Shown: positions 17,529-25,329 of the stretch, one piece after another
Layout of the letters: each line of letters starts with the position of its first letter
Position numbering within the stretch: position 1 is the first letter of the stretch
NCBI GenBank assembly: GCA_019894975.1
Contig: JAGXNO010000025.1
Span: 1 to 52,085 of the forward strand
From: Promethearchaeota archaeon
GTDB taxonomy: Archaea > Asgardarchaeota > Lokiarchaeia > Sigyniarchaeales > SOKP01
Direction of reading: 5' to 3'
DNA: 52,085 nt
Program-made: the position numbers and the translations under genes
Notes under the pieces: generated by a model
The model's database searches: none
The model's input: only the letters and a program-made list of their open reading frames with translations
What the model was told of the DNA's origin: nothing

Positions 17529-18074
17529 ATGTTCTTAGATAAATTTAAAGAATTTCCTAAGAGTAAAATTATATACTTAATAACCTTGGTAGGATTTTTA
17601 ATAGTTCTTTTGGCGGAAATATTCGTTTTTATACCAATTGAGGGATCTATTTCTACATATGGTATCTTGGATTACGAATTTGCCTGGACCTCAAGCAGAG
17701 CTGAGATTATCCTGTCTGTGTGGGGTGCTGATGGAATTGATAGCCAGGTTACAGCAATATATTGGGATTTCCTTTTTATTGTGGGTTATGCATCATTAGC
17801 ATTTGGTTTGATAGTCATAACTCTACGGAAATCTGAGAGCAAGGTTCAGACAATTGGGATCTATGTCTCTTTTACTCCCTTTTTAACAGGATTTTTAGAT
17901 GTGGTAGAAAATATTTTTCTCATTTTGATGACCAGATCTCCAACTTCAGTCACAGATGCTCATCCAATAATTGCTTCTTTAAGTGCAACATTGAAGTTCG
18001 GTTTTCTGTTTATTGGAATTATCTATTTCGTTATAGCTGTAATATTTTTAGTAATCAACAAGATTAAAAAATAA
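17529..18074 (+). CDS. Four-helix membrane protein of unknown function, 181 aa
   Basis: A polytopic membrane protein: helix 1 near 14-36 (IIYLITLVGFLIVLLAEIFVF), a roughly 40-residue outside loop rich in Trp and acidic residues (FAWTSSRAEIILSVWGADG), helix 2 near 76-98, helix 3 near 105-130 (containing DVVENIF) and helix 4 near 155-178, ending in a Lys-rich tail. Relatives with this layout are hypothetical proteins. It is isolated from its neighbours by 166 bases upstream and a convergent gene downstream. Confidence 0.65.
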   Translation: MFLDKFKEFPKSKIIYLITLVGFLIVLLAEIFVFIPIEGSISTYGILDYEFAWTSSRAEIILSVWGADGIDSQVTAIYWDFLFIVGYASLAFGLIVITLRKSESKVQTIGIYVSFTPFLTGFLDVVENIFLILMTRSPTSVTDAHPIIASLSATLKFGFLFIGIIYFVIAVIFLVINKIKK

Positions 18075-18117
18075 AATTACCTAAAGGCAGTTATTTACGA
18101 AATTCAACTTATATTTT

Positions 18118-18918
18118 TTATTCTCTCCTAGAATAAAAAGCGATCAAATCATCCAACCAATTAAAGACTTCTTCCTTTGATAAACTATCAATGTTGAACT
18201 TCAAACGTTCTAATTCCCGAAGTAAATTCTTGATATCTAATGGAACGGGATTATGGCACAATTCAAAAAGGTATTCATTAGTTTTTGCTACCAGTGACTT
18301 GATGCTCGAATCCATAGGATCGAACATAGATTTTTTAGTGACTTCACTTATCGATTTATCTAATTCAACTAGATGATTGATCAAGTCAAATAACCGACTC
18401 GTTTCATTGCCTTTAAAAGAACTCTCTACTTGAAAATAAAACCCTCTATAGTCATCGATAGGTATAAGCTCCATATATCGATTGTCTATTCTTATTACCG
18501 ATTTTACATTTTTATAAAGGTTTGAGGGTGCCCAAGAATAGATATCATAACTCGATTCTATCTTTTCATTGTGAACAATTAATCTAAATTGGTGCTCATC
18601 TTTAAAATAACCAAAAGGAATAATGACAAAATCCAGAGAGTTTATGGGTTCTTTATCTAAAACATATTTGAGATTATTTATCATATGTACTTGATCAATA
18701 GAATGCTTATAAAGATCAAATCTGATTTTTGTTGAATGTGGTTTATACATATAAAAAAGTATCCCTTCAAATCCCTTTATGTCTAATTCAATTGAAAATT
18801 CAATTTGCTCTCGTATAATATTTCTATTATTAAACCGAATATTCAAAAATAAGTGATAGTAATTTTCAATATGCTGAAAGAACCAAGGAACCTCCCGATT
18901 TAAATTATAAGTTACCAT
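18118..18918 (-). CDS. Hypothetical protein, 266 aa
   Basis: A soluble protein without signal peptide, membrane segment or Cys motif. The first two-thirds alternate hydrophobic and polar residues in a beta-rich pattern (FSIELDIKGFEGILFYMYKP, FVIIPFGYF, RLIVHNEKI), while the last third is helical (SLVAKTNEYLFELCH, LLRELERLKFNIDSL). I do not recognise the family and the neighbours give no clue. The start ATG at 18918 is the only plausible one. Confidence 0.6.
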   Translation of the reverse strand: MVTYNLNREVPWFFQHIENYYHLFLNIRFNNRNIIREQIEFSIELDIKGFEGILFYMYKPHSTKIRFDLYKHSIDQVHMINNLKYVLDKEPINSLDFVIIPFGYFKDEHQFRLIVHNEKIESSYDIYSWAPSNLYKNVKSVIRIDNRYMELIPIDDYRGFYFQVESSFKGNETSRLFDLINHLVELDKSISEVTKKSMFDPMDSSIKSLVAKTNEYLFELCHNPVPLDIKNLLRELERLKFNIDSLSKEEVFNWLDDLIAFYSRRE

Positions 18919-19039
18919 AATTAGCTCAATCTAAGTCTATGAGTATAATATTCTTATGTTCTTAAAGTCTAAGAACTCCAAACTATTAAAGATATCTTTA
19001 TTATTTAAATTTATCAATCTAAGAAACATAAAATAAAGA

Positions 19040-19070
19040 AAATAAAAAAAAATAAAATAGTTTATTGATT
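19040..19070 (-). terminator. T-rich end of the vhu-hdr operon
   Basis: Downstream of hdrB the minus strand carries several T-runs (on + aaagaaaataaaaaaaaataaaa), a likely transcription end for the hydrogenase operon. Confidence 0.4.
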
Positions 19071-19075
19071 TTAGC

Positions 19076-19942
19076 TTAAAGGTTTTCTATAGCTGTATTT
19101 CGTCTAGTTCGATGGTTTTTTAAACCGATCTCCTCAGAACTAACACCCATAGCCAAAGCTAATAATTCTGTTATATACAGTATTGGAATATTGTATTCCG
19201 TTTCAAATTTCTTTGATAGATTTCGTTGTTCTCCATCTAATCGTTGATAACATGCAGGACAGTTTACAACAATACAGTTTGCACCAGATTTTTTAATCGA
19301 ATCAAATTTTTGCTTTAGTATCGCATCTCCGTATTCTGGAAATGGACCAGCAACAGCATTTCCACAACATAATGCTAATTCATCATAATCGACTACATTA
19401 GCTCCTGATACTGCAACGATTTCTTTCAAATTTTCTGGACGTAATGGATCATCAGATTCCATCCATTCAGCAGGACGCATGTAATGACATCCAGGATGAC
19501 AAGCAACCTTTAGATCACTCATTTGCTTCGTAATTCCACCTTTTATCGAATCCAATTTTGTCTTTAAAACATCGACAAAATGTTTTACATCAATTGAACC
19601 CTTATATTCTTTCCCAATCTTTGCTAATTCTTTATTAATTGTGTCTTTTTTATGGGAATCATGTTTTAACTGGTATTGTACTCCACGAAGCGTATTTGTG
19701 CAACCGTTACAGAGGGAAAGAATATCTTTACCTTCTGCTTCTGCTAAACATATGTTTCGAGCGCCTAAAGCGAGCCACGCTGTATTATCAAAGCTTTTTA
19801 CTCCAGTAGGATCTGGACAACAAGCGAATGGAGCTTGTGATGTTTTAATCCCAATTTTGTCTAAAACTTTTCTGGAGGAAGCTTCTAAGTATGGAAGCCT
19901 GTTTCCAATTACACACCCTTCAAATAATTTATATTCTGTCAT
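19076..19942 (-). CDS. hdrB: Heterodisulfide reductase subunit HdrB-like
   Basis: A 288-residue CCG-domain protein that holds the non-cubane iron-sulfur site reducing a disulfide or its substitute in HdrABC. First module: FEGCVIGNRLPYLE, FACCPDP, SLCNGC. Second module: ACHPGCHYMRP, LALCCGNAVAG, VNCPACYQRLD. The start is ATG 19942, which has GGAGGG just upstream between it and the hdrC stop; an in-frame GTG at 19978 would overlap hdrC. In organisms without coenzyme M/B this subunit may pass electrons to another acceptor. HdrA, which bifurcates electrons, is not in the window. Confidence 0.9.
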   Translation of the reverse strand: MTEYKLFEGCVIGNRLPYLEASSRKVLDKIGIKTSQAPFACCPDPTGVKSFDNTAWLALGARNICLAEAEGKDILSLCNGCTNTLRGVQYQLKHDSHKKDTINKELAKIGKEYKGSIDVKHFVDVLKTKLDSIKGGITKQMSDLKVACHPGCHYMRPAEWMESDDPLRPENLKEIVAVSGANVVDYDELALCCGNAVAGPFPEYGDAILKQKFDSIKKSGANCIVVNCPACYQRLDGEQRNLSKKFETEYNIPILYITELLALAMGVSSEEIGLKNHRTRRNTAIENL

Positions 19943-19955
19943 TTTTATCCCTCCA

Positions 19956-20480
19956 TTATAATTTTTTATCAACACCAATTGCTTTTAATAAAGTTTGAAC
20001 TTCATTTACATCTGGTGCTGCTACAGCTGGTAATCCTAATTGCTCACGTCTCCTCTCGATCGCGGGTTGAGATGGAATAGCTTTTCCGTTCTCAAAAACA
20101 GCTTGTGTTTGAGCCACAACATTATCTGGGGCTAAACCTGCTCCAGTGGTTATGTTTTTTGCCAAAGCTATAATCTCAGTGACCTCAATTCCTTGCGGAC
20201 ATACCTCATCACAAGTATCACATACTGTACAACCCCATGGCACTATCGCCGATTTTGTACCAGCAAGAGCCATGACAACATCTTTATATCCTAACAATGT
20301 ACCTAACACTATTAATCTAGGATCAAATATGTTTTCGTAGAATGGGTTAGCAACTGCCGCAACTGGGCAATTGTCTGTACATCTACTACATTGGTAACAG
20401 TATTTAATCTTATCTGATGACACATGAACATCCATGATCAATTTTCTAAATTCAAAATCTATACCTAATGGTAATGTCAT
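19956..20480 (-). CDS. hdrC: Heterodisulfide reductase subunit HdrC-like
   Basis: A 174-residue iron-sulfur protein with two [4Fe-4S] sites: CYQCSRCTDNCP (Cys28, 31, 34, 38) and CTVCDTCDEVCP (Cys84, 87, 90, 94), each followed by the helical stretch typical of HdrC. It carries electrons from HdrA to HdrB. It lies 13 bases before hdrB and directly behind vhuU, matching the Mvh/Vhu-Hdr supercomplex in which H2 oxidation drives ferredoxin and disulfide reduction by electron bifurcation. Confidence 0.92.
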   Translation of the reverse strand: MTLPLGIDFEFRKLIMDVHVSSDKIKYCYQCSRCTDNCPVAAVANPFYENIFDPRLIVLGTLLGYKDVVMALAGTKSAIVPWGCTVCDTCDEVCPQGIEVTEIIALAKNITTGAGLAPDNVVAQTQAVFENGKAIPSQPAIERRREQLGLPAVAAPDVNEVQTLLKAIGVDKKL

Positions 20481-20540
20481 ATTTTATCACATTTTTTTTT
20501 CGAATTTTTTTTTATTTGTTGGTTTTAACCCATGCAAGGG

Positions 20541-20581
20541 CAGTCATATCCAATCTATAATTTTTATTGGATATTTCATCC
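20541..20581 (-). promoter_or_regulatory. SECIS-like hairpin overlapping the vhuU stop codon
   Basis: On the minus strand: AUGAA (20579-20575), a perfect 9-bp stem AUAUCCAAU / AUUGGAUAU (20574-20566 with 20554-20546), an 11-base loop starting AAAAA, then GA (20545-20544). UGA opposite GA allows the tandem sheared G-A pairs of a SECIS kink-turn core, and the A-rich apical loop about 10 bases away matches the eukaryotic SECIS plan. Archaeal SECIS elements lie in the 3' UTR, as here. The core UGA is also the stop codon of vhuU. The lower helix is weak. Confidence 0.7.
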
Positions 20582-20725
20582 TAAACCAACGTGCATCTCA
20601 CGAGAGTAAATTTCTTCACCTTTCTCATCTACTACTGTGATGTGAGCGGCACATGATAGTCAACAGTCAAAACATCGGACTATCATTTCTAAGATATTTA
20701 CTACTCCTTCCGGAACTTCACTCAT
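20576..20725 (-). CDS. vhuU: VhuU: selenocysteine-containing C-terminal piece of the hydrogenase large subunit
   Basis: A 49-residue mini-gene read from ATG 20725 through an in-frame TGA at 20662-20660 (residue 22) to the TGA at 20578-20576. The product contains RCFDC-Sec-LSCAAH, the C-terminal nickel-binding motif of NiFe hydrogenases (normally DPCxxCxxH) with Sec as a Ni ligand, as in methanogen VhuU. VhuA, 33 bases upstream, lacks exactly this segment. The last 21 residues after the His (ITVVDEKGEEIYS...) would be the peptide removed by the maturation protease. Unusually, the Pro before the Ni ligand is Cys. A SECIS-like hairpin follows directly. Confidence 0.9.
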
Positions 20726-20758
20726 CTTTTTTATTCACACTCTAAATTTTGATTTAGT

Positions 20759-22063
20759 TTATTTGATCCATGGATCCGGTAATTTAAGGCTTTCTAAAAT
20801 TTTGTCTTCAAACACTTGCTTAGCCACGTGCATCAGTGTTTTTTCGATACCCGCGATGTTGTGGTTCGTCGCTACTAAAAGATTAGCCTTCTTTACTATA
20901 CCTTCACTATCACCGAACAAATGATATAATAAAAGACCTCTTGGTGCTTCGACTAATCCAACACCCTCTCCTTCTCTGGGTACTATGTCTAAAGTTTTAC
21001 AGTCCGGATTCACGATATCTGGATCTTGAAGCAATGTCGCAATCATTTCGATAGATTCTACTAATTCAATTAATCTAGCCCAATGATACGCAAATGTAAA
21101 ATGAGGTGTATTTCCAATTTTGGCCCTCATTGCTTTCAATGCTTCGTCAGCTAATGGCGTAGCCATTTTATCAGCCGCATTAATCATCGCTAGAGTATTA
21201 GCACGATAAATGCCATCAGGATATCCAGCAGGCTTATAATACATGTGTGTAGCGTAAGAATGCGCGGGAATATGCTCTCCCATGCATTCTAAATACTTTT
21301 GAGGTGCATAATCGAATTTTTCTCCTTCTGGAGACACCATTCTAATATCCCCCTCATAAATATCATGAACACCATTTTTAGTCATCCCTGCGTACCAAGT
21401 AGGAACATTACCTACATTAGCTACGACATCCCAATAATCTTCGACAACCTTCAATCCGATTTCAACAGTTTTTTTAGACCATTCTACTTGATCATTGATT
21501 TCAGCAATAAATTTATCACGAGTTACTTCGTCTAAGGCTTTTTTCATACCGCCTGGAATACAAACAATTGGATGAATTGATTTACCTCCAATAGCAGCAC
21601 ATAATTTCTGTCCAAAATCCATCATTTTCAATGCCATTGCGCCAACATCTGGCATCTTATTGATTACATGAACTACATTCCTCAATGCAGGATCAGCAAA
21701 GGGTCCTAATAAGAAATCAGGAGCAGCTAAAGCGTAAAAGTGAAGTGCATGTGAACTATATTGCTTTGCATTAATTAAGAGTTGTCTTAATTTTTTTGCA
21801 GGTTCTGGAATCTGTACTCCCCACGCATCTTCTACTGCTTTAGTTGGAGCGATATGATGAGGAATAGGACAAATTCCGCAGATTCTAGGAGTAATTCTAC
21901 TTACGTGTTCCATGTAACGACCTTCAAGAAACTTTTCAAAGAATCTTGTTGAGGTGATGTTAAATTGAACATCTTGCACTTTTCCATCATCGCCTAATAC
22001 TACTCTCAACCCACCATGCCCTTCTAAACGAGTGACAGGCTCTACTTCTATAGTTTTTACCAT
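20759..22063 (-). CDS. vhuA: F420-non-reducing NiFe hydrogenase large subunit, C-terminally split (VhuA)
   Basis: Holds the NiFe site that splits H2 (group 3c). The 434 residues start with VEPVTRLEGHGGLR, have the N-terminal metal motif RICGICPIPHH (Cys62 and Cys65) and the HALHFYALAAPDFLLGP and EAPRGLLLYHL stretches of the family. The protein ends at LKLPDPWIK without the usual C-terminal DPCxxC motif; that is supplied in trans by vhuU, 33 bases downstream. Four bases separate it from vhuG. Maturation should need HypC/D/E/F, all encoded in this window. Confidence 0.95.
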   Translation of the reverse strand: MVKTIEVEPVTRLEGHGGLRVVLGDDGKVQDVQFNITSTRFFEKFLEGRYMEHVSRITPRICGICPIPHHIAPTKAVEDAWGVQIPEPAKKLRQLLINAKQYSSHALHFYALAAPDFLLGPFADPALRNVVHVINKMPDVGAMALKMMDFGQKLCAAIGGKSIHPIVCIPGGMKKALDEVTRDKFIAEINDQVEWSKKTVEIGLKVVEDYWDVVANVGNVPTWYAGMTKNGVHDIYEGDIRMVSPEGEKFDYAPQKYLECMGEHIPAHSYATHMYYKPAGYPDGIYRANTLAMINAADKMATPLADEALKAMRAKIGNTPHFTFAYHWARLIELVESIEMIATLLQDPDIVNPDCKTLDIVPREGEGVGLVEAPRGLLLYHLFGDSEGIVKKANLLVATNHNIAGIEKTLMHVAKQVFEDKILESLKLPDPWIK

Positions 22064-22067
22064 CTTT

Positions 22068-23396
22068 TTATACGCCTCCTTTTCTTGATGCTAATGTAAA
22101 TTTTTCAAAAGTACCTACAGGATCTTTTACCTGATCAAGTAGATCACGTTTCGATAGACTCACATTAAACTGTTTTAACACTGTATCGGCAAATCTCTCT
22201 GCTTGATTAACACCCCATTTGGTTTGACCAAAACAACCACTACATGGAGCATTAACCTTTATACACATACCACCACAGCCAGCTTTAGTGACAGGACCCA
22301 TACAGATATAACCTTGTTCAATAAGGCAATCCTCCAAATTAGGGAGTCCTTCATAATCTCTCAAAACTTTTGTCATAGTAGATTTGCTACCTATAATTCT
22401 TGGACATGTATCACAGACATTTGAAATATCCGTGAAATCACGATTTTCTTTTAAGAATCCCAATAATTTTCCAGCGATTTCTTCGGTAGTTGGAGGTAAC
22501 CCTGCTAACGGTGTTGTAACACTTCCACGTATCTTAATTTGCTTTAAGATATCTCCCGCTAAATCAAATCCTGCCATCAGTGGAACATTTAAGAATAGAG
22601 TTAAGAACTCATACAAATTCTTTATATCCCCTGAACTGAGTTTACCAGGTTTTTTAACCATTTTATTTAGTTTCTCAGCTCTAGAATCGACAGTTTTTGC
22701 TGGGCCAAAACAACCAACACATGGGTTTCCATTACTAGTACATTTTAAACTACATCCTATACTAGTAATTGGTCCAAAACAGAGTTTTTCCGCATCTAAT
22801 AAGCAATTTTCTTTTATACTGCAATCATTGCAATATGCTAGATCATTCATAGGGAAAGGTTTTTGTCCTAACAGAAAAGCTATTGCAGAAACAATACCTT
22901 CCGGTTTTGGAGGACATCCTGAAATATAAGCATCTACTTTAACTACCTCATCAATAGGAACGATCTTATCTCTAAAACCAGGCATATGTTGAGTTGGTTC
23001 TCCACCACTTTCATCAGCTATACTTTCTACCTCAGAGAATTTCCTCTTTACTAAATCGTCTTTATCCCATTGGTTAGCTAGTCCGTGTACATTTCCATAA
23101 CAGGAACAAGAACCAAATGCAATAACGAGGAGACATTTCTTCCTCATTAATTCAACATTTTCATGATCTTCATTAGTCCTAATAGATCCCTCAATAAAAC
23201 CGACTAAGATAGAACCATCTTCTCTTGCCTTCAATGAGTCATGTTTAAAATCCACTACTGCTGGCCAGTAAACTATTTCGAGTGCTGGGAGAACTGGTAA
23301 CAACCCTAAATGAACATTTAACAAGGATTGATGACATCCCCAACAATCGGAAAGTTGCATAAATGCTACTTTAACTTTTACTGACATATTTGTCAC
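22068..23396 (-). CDS. vhuG: F420-non-reducing hydrogenase small subunit with duplicated Fe-S module (VhuG-like)
   Basis: Carries electrons from the NiFe site. Proximal-cluster ligands are visible in SDCWGCHQS (Cys18, Cys21), FGSCSCYGN and SGCPPKPE. Normal MvhG/VhuG proteins are about 300 residues; this one has 442 because the C-terminal eight-Cys module is present twice: residues 189-229 and 328-388, both ending in C-x-GP-x-T-x-x-GC-x3-C-x5-PC-x-GCFG. The second copy has the longer Cys loop usual for the family. A linker of about 95 residues separates them. First gene of the vhuG-vhuA-vhuU-hdrC-hdrB operon; ATG at 23396 or 23387. Confidence 0.88.
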   Translation of the reverse strand: MTNMSVKVKVAFMQLSDCWGCHQSLLNVHLGLLPVLPALEIVYWPAVVDFKHDSLKAREDGSILVGFIEGSIRTNEDHENVELMRKKCLLVIAFGSCSCYGNVHGLANQWDKDDLVKRKFSEVESIADESGGEPTQHMPGFRDKIVPIDEVVKVDAYISGCPPKPEGIVSAIAFLLGQKPFPMNDLAYCNDCSIKENCLLDAEKLCFGPITSIGCSLKCTSNGNPCVGCFGPAKTVDSRAEKLNKMVKKPGKLSSGDIKNLYEFLTLFLNVPLMAGFDLAGDILKQIKIRGSVTTPLAGLPPTTEEIAGKLLGFLKENRDFTDISNVCDTCPRIIGSKSTMTKVLRDYEGLPNLEDCLIEQGYICMGPVTKAGCGGMCIKVNAPCSGCFGQTKWGVNQAERFADTVLKQFNVSLSKRDLLDQVKDPVGTFEKFTLASRKGGV

Positions 23397-23725
23397 AATT
23401 TTGTTTTTTATTTTTTATTTTTTTAAATTTGCTAATTTATTTTAAAAAAAATTAGTTGAGATAGTGTATTGTGAAAATTATTAAAAAATTTCTAATTCTC
23501 GTTTTGAATTGTAGAATAAAATGTAAAACAAGATCTTACATTATGGATGGAAACTTCTACTAATATTTTAAAAAAAACTATTAAATTCCTTTAATTGATC
23601 TTTATTTTTTCATATTTTGTATGAATTAGATCAAATCTAATAATGGATTTATGAATACCAAAAGAAATTGTGCCTAGAAAACCAAAAATTTAGAGATACT
23701 AATTTGAATAAAGAAGGTTTAATCT
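23397..23725. promoter_or_regulatory. Leader of the vhu-hdr operon with several palindromes
   Basis: About 330 gene-free bases between the hydrogenase operon and the Lrp-type regulator gene. Three short perfect inverted repeats are visible: AATGTAA/TTACATT (23520-23542), TTCATA/TATGAA (23609-23625) and ATTAGAT-CAA-ATCTAAT (23625-23641). The last two touch each other. They could be operator sites, the neighbouring Lrp-like protein being the obvious candidate binder, but AT-rich DNA yields chance palindromes. Confidence 0.4.
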
Positions 23726-24289
23726 CTAAAAATTACCACAACCAGAACATTTATTATCAAGGTAAGCAGCACAATTAGCACAAATATTCCCACATTGACT
23801 TTCCATACTTTCTTGACTAAATAGGTTAAGAGGAAGAAATTTAGGTAAAATAAGATCTGAGGCAAAAATGGAAGCTGTATGTAAAATTCCCTTTTTATTT
23901 GTAGGACCACAAAAATTAAGGTATCGATGTAAAACATCAGTATTTTGACCAATAATTCCTAAGATTAAATTATACTGACCAGTCACGGGAGCTAGTAAAA
24001 ATACTCTTGGACAATCCTTATAGGCTTCAATAATATTTTGCACTGCATCATAGTTTTGCATTTCCATTAATAAAAATACAACTTTATATTGAAGTTTAGT
24101 AATATTTGTATTCGCTTGAACTTTAAGAATGCCTTTTTCTTCTAATTTTGTAATCCTTTTTGCAATTCCCGTATGACTCATAGTGTCAGTGCTAGATTTA
24201 AAAATAGTTTTTTCTAAGTTTGTTAAACTCTCACGACCATTGCTAAAGAGTGCTTTTAATATTTGCTTATCAATACCATCTAATTGCAT
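23726..24289 (-). CDS. Lrp/AsnC-type transcription regulator with C-terminal Cys cluster
   Basis: A 187-residue DNA-binding protein. The N-terminal winged helix (LDGIDKQILKALFSNGRESL ... HTGIAKRITKLEEKGIL) is followed by an effector/oligomerisation part (VFLLAPVTGQYNLILGIIG) as in Lrp-type regulators. It ends with a compact Cys cluster, C-x3-C-x2-C-x7-C-x2-C (QCGNICANC ... KCSGCGNF), able to bind zinc or an iron-sulfur cluster, so redox or metal sensing is plausible. It lies upstream of the hydrogenase operon in the same direction and may control it. Confidence 0.8.
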   Translation of the reverse strand: MQLDGIDKQILKALFSNGRESLTNLEKTIFKSSTDTMSHTGIAKRITKLEEKGILKVQANTNITKLQYKVVFLLMEMQNYDAVQNIIEAYKDCPRVFLLAPVTGQYNLILGIIGQNTDVLHRYLNFCGPTNKKGILHTASIFASDLILPKFLPLNLFSQESMESQCGNICANCAAYLDNKCSGCGNF

Positions 24290-24728
24290 AATTACTTTCT
24301 AATTAAGGAACTATATTTAATAATATCTTTGTTCTCAGTTTTTAAAACTTAATGCTTATAAATAATTTAATGGAAAACATTTGACAGAAGAGAGTAAAGC
24401 AACTTAGATTATTTAGCAAAATTATTATTTTAGAGATTAACCCTTACAAGATTTTAGCTCTTTTGGTGCGACTGCCCATCATTTTCGTTCCCAGAAATAA
24501 TATTGTTCTGATAATTTAAAATAAAGAAGATAAACTATTCAATTGATCCAAATTGCCGACACAAGTTTTCAAATTGAAACTATAAATCATAAAAAGGTCA
24601 GAAATTAAAACTGAATTGAAGGGGATTGTTTAGAATAGCTACATTACATAAGTATTAAAAGGAATTAGTTACTTTTCTAAACTAAAAAACCTAATAAATA
24701 ATATTCCATTGATTGGAGAATTTACGTT
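24290..24728. other. Gene-free stretch between two regulator genes
   Basis: About 440 bases between the divergent Lrp-like and winged-helix genes. No ORF, RNA fold or strong repeat is visible. A TATA-like CTTATAAATA occurs near 24353 but no gene follows within 350 bases; a short unannotated RNA is possible but unsupported. Confidence 0.4.
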
Positions 24729-24986
24729 ATGATCGAAAGTAGTATCTATTTGTTACAAGATTATTCAACTCATGAGAAATTATTATCATTATCTCCCTCA
24801 GGAAAATTCATTCTATACCTTTTAAAAAGGAAAGGACCACTAAGTCAAAAAGATATCATAAAAAGAACTCTCCTTTCTAAGAGAACAGTTGTATATTCTT
24901 TAAAAAAGTTATATGAAGCCAATTTTATTAAGAAACTTACGGATAATAAGGATAAACGACTTCGATTTTATGAAGTTCTTATATAA
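24729..24986 (+). CDS. Winged-helix DNA-binding protein, 85 aa (MarR/ArsR-like)
   Basis: Consists of little more than one winged helix-turn-helix: GKFILYLLKRKGPLSQKDIIKRTLLSKRTVVYSLKKLYEANFIKKL, then a wing with charged turns (TDNKDKRLRFYEV). This is a common archaeal single-domain regulator. It stands between two gene-free stretches just ahead of the cytochrome/ccm region and could regulate it, but there is no direct evidence. Confidence 0.75.
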   Translation: MIESSIYLLQDYSTHEKLLSLSPSGKFILYLLKRKGPLSQKDIIKRTLLSKRTVVYSLKKLYEANFIKKLTDNKDKRLRFYEVLI

Positions 24987-25329
24987 TTTTAAACCTTGAA
25001 CCTATTTTTTATTGCTTTTTAAAGAAGAATTAATTAAGTCTGGGGATAAATTAAATCTAATTATATTGGCTAGTTAATAATTTCTCAAATCCTCATTCTT
25101 CAATTATGATTACATTTTTGTAATAATTTATGAAATATAAAACGATCATTCTAATTCTAGTTTCAAATTTAAACAAGTCAGAAAATATTGTTAGAGATTG
25201 AAACAAAAACCATTTCGATTATTTAAATTATCCAAGTTTAGTAATGCTTAAAATTGAAGCTTTTTTTTTTAAAATTGGAACATAATTTAAAAAAAAACTC
25301 AAAATCAAAAATTAAAAAGGAAACATGTT
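24987..25329. other. Gene-free stretch ahead of the cytochrome/ccm region
   Basis: About 340 AT-rich bases. A short hairpin ATTACA-TTTT-TGTAAT (25109-25124) and an 11-T run near 25260 are the only structures seen. It probably contains the terminator of the winged-helix gene and the promoter of the cytochrome gene at 25330. Confidence 0.4.

Noticed and set aside
22203..22929. Plus-strand open frames of 73 and 181 codons across the hydrogenase genes.
   Set aside because: They lie antisense to well-conserved vhuG sequence and have no family features.
24290..24728. Search for a tRNA or other structured RNA in the long gap.
   Set aside because: No T-loop-like GGTTCGAATCC sequence or acceptor-stem pairing could be found by eye.
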